Assembly: GCA_958296005.1 (NCBI GenBank)
Contig: CATQHQ010000001.1
Span: 450,134-514,133 of the forward strand
DNA: 64,000 nt
From: Longimicrobiales bacterium
GTDB lineage: Bacteria; Gemmatimonadota; Gemmatimonadetes; Longimicrobiales; Gaopeijiaceae
Direction: 5' to 3'
This document shows, one piece after another, positions 52,718-61,237 of this stretch; within the stretch, counting starts at the first letter, position 1; every line of letters begins with the position of its first letter. Position numbers and translations under genes: made by a program. The notes under the pieces were generated by a model, which was not told where the DNA came from, searched no databases, and saw nothing but the letters and a program-made list of their open reading frames with translations.

Positions 52718-53372
52718 GAAGATTGTTGCCGAGATTCGCAGCTTAACATTGCATCTAGTCGAGGCGGCGATCGTTCGGGATTCCCAGTGGCCAACGACAC
52801 GTCATCGTAAGTCGATGTCGACTGTATCGTTTGACAATGACGAATATGTTGCCGCAGCCATGAAGCTGGACACGTACACGGCCGTTTACTCGTGCCTTGA
52901 AGAGAAACATGCGTATAACCTCATGATGCTCGATGGTGCCATCGTGCAGTTCATGTATCGATTCGAACGACGTAGCTTGGTGAGCCATCGCTTAGCCTTT
53001 CTTCCAGCGCCAGATGATCGGACGCATGACGTTGCGGACGATTTTCGTGGTGAGCACCTTGCAGACTTTGCGAGTCGGCGAGTCATGCCGGTGCCCTTGA
53101 GGATCGACTACACCGCCAGCGAGCGGGCCCATCGTCCGGTTACCCACCCCAAGTGCCACTTGACCCTAGGCCAATATCGGAGTTGCCGGATACCGGTCTC
53201 GTCGCCACTGACCCCGTGCCGGTTCATGGACTTTCTCTTGAGGAGCTTCTACGACGACGAAGAGCATGCCTACGCGAACCAGCTACCGAGCAGCAACCGC
53301 GGGTTCGCCACTTCGATTCATGCCGACGAACGTAAAGTCGTTCACGTCGTCGTTCCCGGACAAGGCACGTAG
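52704..53372 (+). CDS. DUF2290 family protein
   Basis: A 222-residue protein starting at a GTG inside the end of the helicase gene, with GAGG about 8 bases upstream. The C-terminal block CHLTLGQYRSCRIPVSSPLT and the FMDFLLRSFYDDEEHAYAN that follows are the recognisable DUF2290 core; a Arg/Asp-rich beta segment precedes it. The biochemical role is unknown. Known association of DUF2290 with this kind of SF1 helicase makes a two-gene module likely. Confidence 0.75.
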   Translation: MATTRKIVAEIRSLTLHLVEAAIVRDSQWPTTRHRKSMSTVSFDNDEYVAAAMKLDTYTAVYSCLEEKHAYNLMMLDGAIVQFMYRFERRSLVSHRLAFLPAPDDRTHDVADDFRGEHLADFASRRVMPVPLRIDYTASERAHRPVTHPKCHLTLGQYRSCRIPVSSPLTPCRFMDFLLRSFYDDEEHAYANQLPSSNRGFATSIHADERKVVHVVVPGQGT

Positions 53373-53474
53373 CTGTCCCAAGAATTGGGCGCGAACCAGA
53401 ATCGCAGGCTACCTACACAGAAATGGAGTCGCGTGGCGTCATTCCAGTGGGCAGGAGCGGGCGAACGCTTGGCA

Positions 53475-56400
53475 TCATCGCGCTGAAGCAAGGCGTGATG
53501 CGAACGCTTGCCATGCTTGGGAGTAATCTGCCTCGCGGTCGCAGCGGTCAAAAGGGGCGTGGTATTCGACGGTGCGGTCGGTGGGGCCGCCGGGCAGGGT
53601 GTCGTCGGTGACCCGGCGGACGATGGTGGCGGACCGGAGATGACGGACGTCTTCCCAGCCGAGGGCGATCGAGGCCTGGGAACCGTTGGGGGTGTGGACG
53701 GTGTAGCGAGCGTCGCCCTTGATGGCCCTGCGGGGAAGGCCAACGCCAGGGAGTCCCCTGGAGGACGTGAAGACGATGCGGCCGGTGGCGTCGTACCACG
53801 TGTCGGCTTCGTACTTGCGCATGACGGGGAACTGGATTCGATAGATGGCGAGGAGTTCGTCCAGGGTGAGGCCAAGAGCCATCGCCGCCAGGACATCAAT
53901 CTCGACCAGTGCTTGGCGACGGGCATAGTCGGTGCGAAGGGCGTAGTCGTATTGCCACTTGGATGCAAGGTCATGGAACTCTCTGGGAAGACGGAGATCG
54001 TCTTTGGCCCAGGCATCGGCACGAAAGGCGGTTAGGGCAGGAATCGGTTGTTCACCGGGACTACAGAAATGGTCGACACAGGCGCCTGTCCAAAGCTCGG
54101 CGTAGTGGGTGGTCAGGCAACAAAGGCGAAGAATTCGCACTCGGAGAGCACTACGGAGATAGGCGTCGCAAGCGGCGTCGAGGACAGGCAAGCGGCTTAG
54201 CCATGACGGCCATACGTTGCCGGTCCCGGTCGTCCTGATAAAGAAGTCGAGAATGATAGACGCCGATAGCGCGGCGAAATCCAGGCAAGCGCCTGTGTCT
54301 CGAAATAGGCTAGCGACGTTCACGTCGATCAGAGCGGGTCCCTTGGGGATCAGCGTCGTGACCAGTGTCCGCTCAAGGCTGGCACTGGTCATTCGTCGAT
54401 TGATGACCCGGTAGAAGTCGGTTACCGGGATCGATTCTCTCGAAATGGAAGGACCCCACTTCACTTTGGGCGTGCGTCGCTCGTACTCGTCCGTAGCACA
54501 AGCAGGAAGATAGTTGGTGCGGGGCAGGTAATCGGCCGGCAGCGTTGTAAGATCAAGCACGTCATAGTGGCTGTTCAGCGTGCAGATTCGACGGGGAGTC
54601 TTGGCGAAAGGGTTGCCAACGAAGAAGTGCGGACCAGAATAGATGAGATCCCCTGGCGTGTCGGGGAACCGAAGCCGACGCTGGATTGTGCCATCACGTT
54701 GGGCTAGGGTCTCGTGCCAGTGGGCAGTGAGGTAGACATCGTCTCCTAGGGTGCCCAGCCGCTGAGCGTGCGCCGCCAACTTCTTCAGCACGCCGAGCAA
54801 CGTAGTCGCATGCAAAGCCGGCAATCGCGCCCTCCCGGGTGGCGTCCCCTCCGAGTCGTACAGCTTCGTGAACGTCTCCAGCGCGCGGATGTCAACATCC
54901 ACGACCCGGTCCGCATGCCCCGCCAGGCTCCACTTCCCCTCTTCGTCCTTGATGCCCGGAACCGTTCCGTGCCCGTCGTGGTCCAAGCACGCGTCGACAG
55001 TCGCGGGCGCGAATAGGTTTGCGATGTGCTGAAATGCCGGCTCCGTGCGTGGCGGCCCGTACACGTTGACGCTGAACTGGGTGTGATGATCCACCTCCGG
55101 GAACAGGCGCTTCTCGTTCTGGAACTGGAAGTGGGCGCGGAGTCTCGGATACAGCGCCTCTCGGAATCGTCCACCTTTCGGATCGTCATACACACCGTCG
55201 GGATGCAACAGACCCGTGGCGCCCCGGTCCTGCCGAGCGACCATCCATGCCTGCGGCAAAAAGCACTTGAACAGATTCGTCTGCTGGCCTGTCAACAGCG
55301 GATAGTTTTGCACAGCGTTCAGGAATCCTTGCGTCGCATCGGCCTCCTCCAGTTCCTCCAACCACTCCCCTCGCAGTTGTCCTCCGTATCGCTCAAACAG
55401 CCTGCTCCGCAACTCCGTCACCTCCTTCGCCGACACCTTCCGCAGCACCAACGCCGGATGCTTCTCCGCCAGCACCCCCCGCTCCTCCCACTCCACCTTC
55501 ACCCACGGCGGATTCCCCACCACCAGATCGAACCCACCCCGCTCCGCGAACAAGTCCGCGAACGCCAGCTCCCAGTGGTGGAACCGGTGCCGCCGCGCTA
55601 GGTCGTCCACGAACTTCAGCCTCGGGAACACCTCGAACAGCTGCTCCAGGTCCAGCATCCCGATCTCGTTGGTGATACGCCGGGCCATCTCCTCCGCGTG
55701 CTCCGCATACTCCTCCCCGAACAGGTCGCCGATCTGATTCGGCCCTAGGCCCTCCTGGAACACCGAGCCCGTCAGCACCAAGCTGATCTCGTCCAGGAAA
55801 TCGTCTCGGTTGGGTAGCTGCTCGGCTTCGCGAACCGGCCAGAACCACAGGGCGCACCAGTAGTCCATCACCAGCTTCAGCCGACGGTATGGGCTGGCCG
55901 TGCGAACCCCCTCGCCGTCGCCGAAGATGCCCTGGGCGCGAATGCGGTCCTTCCACGTGTTGCTGGTGCGGCGCTCGCGGGTCGGGGCCGGCCGGCCCCA
56001 CACGGGGAGCGTGTCCTCGGTCTCGCGATGATCGCGGCCGAGCTGCTCGGCGTGCATGGCCCAGAGTTCGTCCACCTTGCTGGACAGGCGTTCGAGTTCA
56101 GCGGTCTGCTCGGGCGTGAAGGCTCGGAAAAACGACTTCCGCCACTTGGCAAATGCGTGCGAAGCTCTCGGGCTCCAGCGCTTGGCCGTCTTGTCCTTGT
56201 AGCCGACCATGCCCGGATCCGGCAGCAAGAAGTGGTACACCGTCCCATCCGGGCGGCTCGCCCTCCGGCCCGGCTCCACTCGCACCGGTGCCTCGTTGAA
56301 CCACAGATCCGCCTTCTTCTGACCCCTTGCCTTCTTGATCTTCTCCACGGGATAGACCTGCCGCCGCGCTCCCACCAGCGAGTTGCCGCAGGCCAGCTGG

Positions 56401-58472
56401 TAACCGAACCAGGGGACGTGTCCGTCTTCGTGGATGCAGTTGAGCCAGAGCGACACTTCGGCCAGTTCGATGGCCACGGAGTTCAGGTCGACGCCATAGA
56501 CGTTTCGGTCGGTGATGAAGTGGCGGACCTTCTGGAGTTCGCCCGCATACTCGTCGTGGGGCACTCGCTTGCCCAGTTCGCGCGACTTCCGGTCCAGGTA
56601 CTTCTCCGACAGTTGGTTGACGGCCTCGTTGAGGAACGCGGCCGAACCCATGGCGGGCTCGCAGACGGTGAGGCGCAGGATTTCGTCGGCGGGCATGTCG
56701 TCCGTCACCAGCTCGCGCAGCGCGTACTTGACCACGCAGCGCGTGAGCGACTCGGGCGTGTAGTAGCTGGCCGACCTCTGCCGGTCGCGGCCCGCGAGGC
56801 GGTAGACGAAGGCGCCCTTGGGATGCACGCGCAGCTTGCGGCGGCCGTCTTCGTCCGAGTCGTGGACGCGCTCGTCTTCCTTGTATTGGTGCAGGTCGCC
56901 TTCGGTCACGAAGAAGGCGGCGGCCAAGTCGTCGTGGGACTCGCCGGCCTTCTTGACTTCGTACAAGTCTTCCTCGGCGAAGAATCCCCGGTACGACAGC
57001 AGCGCCTCGTAGACGGCCCCGAGCTGGTTGATGCCCAGCTGCGCGTAGGAGATGCGTCCCCTGCGCTTGTACCTGCGCCCGGCTGGTCGCGTCAGCGACA
57101 TCAGGCGGATCACCTTCTGTAGCACTTCGTTGCGCAGCTTCACCTTGTCGATCAGCGGCGTGGAGCCTACGCGAAACAGCCTGCTGTCCAGAGGCCGAAC
57201 GCGGAAGCCGAAACGGAGCGAACCGGCCTCGTCGCCACCCGCGTCGGTGCCGTCTTCCGCGAACAAGTCCTCGCTCCCGCCCCAGTTGCTGCCGTCGAAC
57301 CCGTCGCGCACCAAGCGAAAGAGCCGTTCGACGCTGTGGTGCAGGTAGTGACCGTTGCGCGACTCCTTGGTGGTCAGCTCCACCATCTCCAGTTCGCGCA
57401 GGTGCTCCAGGCTGTAGCCCTTGCGGTAGGCGTCGGAGCGCACGGGCGCGTAGCCCAGCTCCGGTCGCGCCTCGATGTAGAAGAGAAAGAGGAGACGGTA
57501 CATGTAGCGCAGGCACTGCAGGCTCAGCTGGCTGGCCAGGGCGCCGTCCAAGTCGAACAGCTTCTCGTGGCGCACTTCGCGCATGTACCAGACGACCTCG
57601 TTGCCGACGAGCTCGATCGACTCCCGAAGCGCGTACTTCAGGTCCTCCGACACCGCAAAGGCGTGCTTGTGGCTGTTCTCGTCCAAGCGGTCCAGCAGGC
57701 TATGGGCTTGCCCGTCCGAGGGCAGCAGGCTGTCGCGGTGGAGGAGAGCGGCGGTCGCCTTGAGCGTGGCGTCGTCGCGACGGCCCAGAATATCCGCGAA
57801 GTCGAAGCGCAGTGCCCGGTTGTGGGTCCACTTGCTCCGCTCCAGCAGCAGCGCTTGGCCGAACGACAGCAGGAGGGCCCAGCGCGGCGGATGGTCCTGG
57901 CCGAAGACGCGGCGCGTCACCACATGCTCCCAGCGTTCGTCCAGTAGCGTCGGTGATGGAGGCGCCTCGCCGTGGAACTGGGCCCGGTGGAGTCGGAGGG
58001 AGAGCGGGTCGTCGCCCTCGGCACCGACGTCGTAGGCGTCCAGCACCAGTAGCTGGGGGGCGCCCGAAGCGGACCGACCTGCGGTGGTTCGACCGGCGGC
58101 GCACAACACCGGAAGCTCGATGCCGTCGTCCAAGACGTGATTGGTTGGGCGCCAGTCGTTCTCGTAGCCCAGCGTACGGAGAAAGCGACGGAACCAGCGG
58201 CGCTGCTCGGCGACCTGGTTGCTGTGGAGTTGGTGCGCTGCTCGCCGCCGGCCCGCCTGCCGCGCAAAGCGATCGCGGAACCGCGTGTAGTCGCCGGCCA
58301 GGGCGCGAAGGGTGGCGTGGGGAGTTGGTGCACCTGTGCCCGCCGCCGTCTCCTGCCACCGCTTCACCGTGTTCTTGATGTCGCCGGTGAAGATCTCCGA
58401 CAGGTAGTGGTTGCTGTAGAACTCGTTCTCGTTGGTGATGCCGGCGAAGGTGGCGGCGGTGGCGACGGCCAT
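53475..58472 (-). CDS. Eco57I/PglX-like class I DNA adenine methyltransferase, 1,665 residues
   Basis: Very large N6-adenine-type methyltransferase. The SAM motif VCEPAMGSAAFLNEAVNQLS is near residue 604, DLNSVAIELAEVSLWLN near 670, and the catalytic FDLVVGNPPWVKVEW near 986. About 580 residues precede the SAM motif and include a YTPESLTRCVVKYAL hinge just before it; the last 500 residues hold the probable target-recognition part. Size and layout fit DrmMI of DISARM or PglX of BREX. It follows fic by four bases and is the last gene of a minus-strand helicase-fic-methyltransferase set. Its C-terminal 170 residues are repeated at 24697-25031. Confidence 0.85.
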   Translation of the reverse strand: MAVATAATFAGITNENEFYSNHYLSEIFTGDIKNTVKRWQETAAGTGAPTPHATLRALAGDYTRFRDRFARQAGRRRAAHQLHSNQVAEQRRWFRRFLRTLGYENDWRPTNHVLDDGIELPVLCAAGRTTAGRSASGAPQLLVLDAYDVGAEGDDPLSLRLHRAQFHGEAPPSPTLLDERWEHVVTRRVFGQDHPPRWALLLSFGQALLLERSKWTHNRALRFDFADILGRRDDATLKATAALLHRDSLLPSDGQAHSLLDRLDENSHKHAFAVSEDLKYALRESIELVGNEVVWYMREVRHEKLFDLDGALASQLSLQCLRYMYRLLFLFYIEARPELGYAPVRSDAYRKGYSLEHLRELEMVELTTKESRNGHYLHHSVERLFRLVRDGFDGSNWGGSEDLFAEDGTDAGGDEAGSLRFGFRVRPLDSRLFRVGSTPLIDKVKLRNEVLQKVIRLMSLTRPAGRRYKRRGRISYAQLGINQLGAVYEALLSYRGFFAEEDLYEVKKAGESHDDLAAAFFVTEGDLHQYKEDERVHDSDEDGRRKLRVHPKGAFVYRLAGRDRQRSASYYTPESLTRCVVKYALRELVTDDMPADEILRLTVCEPAMGSAAFLNEAVNQLSEKYLDRKSRELGKRVPHDEYAGELQKVRHFITDRNVYGVDLNSVAIELAEVSLWLNCIHEDGHVPWFGYQLACGNSLVGARRQVYPVEKIKKARGQKKADLWFNEAPVRVEPGRRASRPDGTVYHFLLPDPGMVGYKDKTAKRWSPRASHAFAKWRKSFFRAFTPEQTAELERLSSKVDELWAMHAEQLGRDHRETEDTLPVWGRPAPTRERRTSNTWKDRIRAQGIFGDGEGVRTASPYRRLKLVMDYWCALWFWPVREAEQLPNRDDFLDEISLVLTGSVFQEGLGPNQIGDLFGEEYAEHAEEMARRITNEIGMLDLEQLFEVFPRLKFVDDLARRHRFHHWELAFADLFAERGGFDLVVGNPPWVKVEWEERGVLAEKHPALVLRKVSAKEVTELRSRLFERYGGQLRGEWLEELEEADATQGFLNAVQNYPLLTGQQTNLFKCFLPQAWMVARQDRGATGLLHPDGVYDDPKGGRFREALYPRLRAHFQFQNEKRLFPEVDHHTQFSVNVYGPPRTEPAFQHIANLFAPATVDACLDHDGHGTVPGIKDEEGKWSLAGHADRVVDVDIRALETFTKLYDSEGTPPGRARLPALHATTLLGVLKKLAAHAQRLGTLGDDVYLTAHWHETLAQRDGTIQRRLRFPDTPGDLIYSGPHFFVGNPFAKTPRRICTLNSHYDVLDLTTLPADYLPRTNYLPACATDEYERRTPKVKWGPSISRESIPVTDFYRVINRRMTSASLERTLVTTLIPKGPALIDVNVASLFRDTGACLDFAALSASIILDFFIRTTGTGNVWPSWLSRLPVLDAACDAYLRSALRVRILRLCCLTTHYAELWTGACVDHFCSPGEQPIPALTAFRADAWAKDDLRLPREFHDLASKWQYDYALRTDYARRQALVEIDVLAAMALGLTLDELLAIYRIQFPVMRKYEADTWYDATGRIVFTSSRGLPGVGLPRRAIKGDARYTVHTPNGSQASIALGWEDVRHLRSATIVRRVTDDTLPGGPTDRTVEYHAPFDRCDREADYSQAWQAFASRLASAR

Positions 58473-58476
58473 CGGA

Positions 58477-59757
58477 TCAGTCCTGCCCGGCCTTGAACGC
58501 CTTCATCCGCTCCGTCCGCGCCCGGTAGCCGTCCGCCGTCCGCTCGACGAGGCTGGCGGCGACCAGCCAGTTGAGGTCGCGGGTCAGCGTCTTGGTGGTC
58601 TTGCCGGCGTACATCTGCGCCACCTTCGGCGTGAGCGTCGGGACATTCCGCTTCTTGACCGGCGCTTCCGCGTGCGACAAAGAGAACACGACTTCCCGGC
58701 GACGGCGGGACGCCCGGGTCTGCTTCTCGCGCCGGAACGTGTCAAAGACGAAGTGGTCCCAGGCCAAGCCCATCTGAAGGCGCTCGACGTACCTGCACTG
58801 CTCGGCGAGTCCGTCCACGAACCCCCGCAACGCGTACTCCGCGAACCCGAACACGTCGCCCCGAGCGTGGTCTTCCCCACTGCCCCCCACCCGGCTGGAC
58901 CTGTCCAGCTCCAGGTAGTACCGGCTGCGCGTGAGGTTGAAGTGGTTGCTCATCAGGTGCGCCGACGGGGACGGCACCCCAGCCCGGCTCAGCAGCATGA
59001 ACTCGACGAGGCGCGCGGTCCGTCCGTTGCCGTCTCCGAACGGGTGAATCCAGGCAATGTAGAGATGGGCCAGCGTCGCCTTCAGGATGCCCTCGGCCAT
59101 GCGGCGGCGGCGAGGGTCCTGAAAGGCGTTGTGCGTGGGGCGGCCGGGGGCGTCGTTGGGCTCGGGCGAACCGGCCGATTCATGCGGGGTGGTCTCGGGG
59201 CCCGGCACGTCGTCCTCGTCCAGCCAGCGGCAGAGGCGGCTCAGCAGGTGGCCGCAGTCCTCCCTCGGCGCACCCAGGTACCGACCGACGCCGACCGGAA
59301 AGGCGGGCACTTCTCCCGGAACGACTCCCTCTCCCAGCTGCTCCTGCAGTCCCTCGAGCACTCGCCGGTTCGCGCCTGCGATCCAATTCGGCGTCAGCCG
59401 CGGAGGGGTGCCACCCTCAATCTGGCTGTGAATGGACTCGAAAGCGTCCAGCATATTGCTCACTTCCTGTGCCAAATACGTCCGCGACGGTGGCAGATCG
59501 AGCGTCCCGTCCAGCACCTGGGCCACCTGCTCCTCGGTCAGCGTGTTGTTCTCAATGGCGGTGGTCGCCTTCGCCCCCTTGACGAGGTACGTCTTGAAGA
59601 GCCCCAGGGCGGCAGGGGGCGGCAGCACGGCCCCCGAAACCTGCTCGCAGAAGGCCACAGCCTGCCCTAGCAGGGACCACAGCCGGGGCGATGCCCGGTC
59701 AAGGTTGATCCCGAAGCGGATCCAGGGGTGGCTGGTCTGATAGGGGCGGTGGGCCAT
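58477..59757 (-). CDS. Fic family protein (AMPylase-like), class II type
   Basis: A 426-residue Fic protein. The catalytic loop HPFGDGNGRTAR is complete (near 236), so AMP or similar transfer is plausible. An inhibitory-helix-like TTAIENNTLT stands near 65, the position of the (S/T)xxxE(G/N) motif of class II Fic enzymes, which block themselves until released. A C-terminal winged-helix-like stretch (VPTLTPKVAQMYAGKTTKTL) may bind DNA. It sits 4 bases upstream of the methyltransferase and downstream of the helicase remains. The first third of a second copy lies at 61093-61222. Confidence 0.88.
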   Translation of the reverse strand: MAHRPYQTSHPWIRFGINLDRASPRLWSLLGQAVAFCEQVSGAVLPPPAALGLFKTYLVKGAKATTAIENNTLTEEQVAQVLDGTLDLPPSRTYLAQEVSNMLDAFESIHSQIEGGTPPRLTPNWIAGANRRVLEGLQEQLGEGVVPGEVPAFPVGVGRYLGAPREDCGHLLSRLCRWLDEDDVPGPETTPHESAGSPEPNDAPGRPTHNAFQDPRRRRMAEGILKATLAHLYIAWIHPFGDGNGRTARLVEFMLLSRAGVPSPSAHLMSNHFNLTRSRYYLELDRSSRVGGSGEDHARGDVFGFAEYALRGFVDGLAEQCRYVERLQMGLAWDHFVFDTFRREKQTRASRRRREVVFSLSHAEAPVKKRNVPTLTPKVAQMYAGKTTKTLTRDLNWLVAASLVERTADGYRARTERMKAFKAGQD

Positions 59758-59869
59758 TTCGGGCGGGTGCGATTACGGCGTTCTGGATTTCATATATCTA
59801 GAATGTCCGAGCAAGTGTCCCATCCTGCAACCTTATGGTGTCCACGAGGCTGTCCGAGGTTGGTGGTGC

Positions 59870-60530
59870 CTATTCGCCCGCCAGCACGCAGACGACCTTG
59901 ATGTACGGTTGCCGCTCCAGCTGTTCCACGTCCAGGAGCGCTTGGTACTTGGCGTAGTCCCCCGGCCCGATCGCGGCCAAGGCGTCCCGCAGCGTCAGAA
60001 GCGAGGCTATCTCGGCGGCCACCGCCCCGTCGCTCTCCGCCGCCGCCCGAGTCTCCCGGCCCCAACCCTTCATCTCCAGCTCGCACCGCCGAATGCGCTT
60101 CTCCACCGTCGCCCGACAAGCGGCCGGACTCGAGAACAACGCCTTCTCCGGCGTCACCAGAAACAAGTCGCGACGCACCTGCCGACGGCTCCCACGCTCG
60201 CTCGGACGCCCGCCACCGTCCCGAATCGCCGAGTTCTCTCGCCGCGTCCCAGCGCCGCTCGCCTTCGCCACCTTCACGTCCAACAGCGCCTTGTAGGCCG
60301 ATTCCTCCATTTGACGAGGCCGAAGCTGCGCACCTTCCCGTCGTGAGGAGTCGCGGTCAGCATGATCAGCGTGTCCGACCGTCGCGCCAGCAAGCGGGCA
60401 AGCCGGCCCCCGTCTGCGCCGATGTCCACCCGCCGAACCACCCACTCGGCGTCCCGAACGACTACGCGCGCGCCGGGTGCCAGCGTGAGGCGGAAAAAGC
60501 CTCGTCGATCAGCGGAGCGCAATCCAGCAT
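59870..60530 (-). pseudogene. Shredded second copy of the SNF2/RapA-like helicase
   Basis: Read on the minus strand, four blocks match the intact helicase that ends the window: PGARVVVRDAEWVVRRVD (its start), LARLLARRSDTLIMLTATPHDG, then MEESAYKALLDVKVAKA through RRDLFLVTPEKALFSSPAAC to GDYAKYQALLD, and finally LERQPYIKVVCVLAGE with the stop at 59870-59872. Three internal deletions of roughly 510, 165 and 1,550 bases separate the blocks, and at least one frameshift is present. Most ATPase motifs are gone, so it cannot be a working helicase. Its 3' end abuts the intact fic gene after about 110 bases. Confidence 0.85.
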
Positions 60531-60533
60531 TGT

Positions 60534-60914
60534 CTACAAACCGGCTACGACATCTACATAATCTGCCACTAGCAGCATGTTTGCCATAGAACCGTCCAGC
60601 AACAAATCCATCGGACGTTGTCCGTTCAGGTCTCCACGCTTCTCTCGAAGCCATGCGTTCTCGACGTTCTCATCCTGAAAAAGCGCAGACAAAGTCTTGC
60701 GAATTCGAAAGAGACACGCAACCCGGTCTCTAATGTCGCGTCCCTTTAGTTCAGATCGCCCATTTAGTATGTCAAGTGCGTATTTCGTCTCTTTTTCGTC
60801 GAATCCAAGCAAAATGATCGCTTCACCGGTTGTCAGTTTCCAAACCGATAGTAATCTGTTCATGAATTGAACGGGACCCGGGAGTCGATCTGCTCCTTCG
60901 ATGGCCGCGGTCAC
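60534..60914 (-). CDS. MbcA/ParS/Xre-type antitoxin (DUF2384-like), orphan
   Basis: A 126-residue protein starting at GTG with GGAGGT about 7 bases upstream. LLSVWKLTTGEAIILLGFDE and the C-terminal AWLREKRGDLNGQRPMDLLL resemble the toxin-binding (DUF2384) domain of antitoxins that pair with RES-domain toxins. No RES or other toxin gene is seen on either side: the helicase remnant follows immediately. It may be a leftover of a toxin-antitoxin pair or a free regulator. Confidence 0.6.
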   Translation of the reverse strand: MTAAIEGADRLPGPVQFMNRLLSVWKLTTGEAIILLGFDEKETKYALDILNGRSELKGRDIRDRVACLFRIRKTLSALFQDENVENAWLREKRGDLNGQRPMDLLLDGSMANMLLVADYVDVVAGL

Positions 60915-61014
60915 AAGGACACCTCCGTCACGGTTGCCTGGCAGGTCGGTCGGAATCGTAGGGAGAACCTAGCGAGGGCCTGGGCCTGCTAGCAATCTGG
61001 GCATGCAGGAAGCC

Positions 61015-61092
61015 TGTCGTGCCAAAGTAGAAATGTCCTCTTTCGAATCATGTTCGGTCGGAGGCAGAACGCGATCCGGGAGAGGAGCGAAA
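61015..61092 (+). mobile_element. Solo left end of the IS1202-like element
   Basis: TGTCGTGCCAAAGTAGAAAT... and then the leader of the IS up to the transposase start codon are present, with about 90 percent identity by eye to 26532-26610 of the complete copy. Only one inner repeat is left where the intact end has two, as if 24 bases were lost by slippage. The element stops at the transposase ATG and joins directly to the fic relic. The transposase and right end are missing. Confidence 0.85.
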
Positions 61093-61222
61093 TGGAAGAG
61101 CCCCTGGGCGGCAGGGGGCGGCAGCACGGCCCCCGAAACCTGCTCGCAGAAGGCCACGGCCTGCCCCAGCAGGGACCACAGCCGGGGCGATGCCCGGTCA
61201 AGGTTGATCCCGAAGCGAATCC
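61093..61222 (-). pseudogene. Relic of fic: codons about 12-53
   Basis: On the minus strand this encodes WIRFGINLDRASPRLWSLLG and VAFCEQVSGAVLPPPAAQGLF, nearly identical to residues 12-53 of the intact Fic protein. The first 11 codons are replaced by the junction to the helicase stop, and the rest beyond codon 53 is lost into the IS end. The catalytic loop is absent, so it is a fragment. Confidence 0.87.
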
Positions 61223-61237
61223 AGAGGGTGGTAATGC

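Noticed and set aside
53377..53389. Terminator between the DUF2290 and methyltransferase genes
   Set aside because: CCCAA-GAA-TTGGG has only a five-base stem and no T-run.
59790..60119. Separate small gene on the minus strand between fic and the helicase relic
   Set aside because: It is another frame of the decayed helicase and has no support from start signals or composition.
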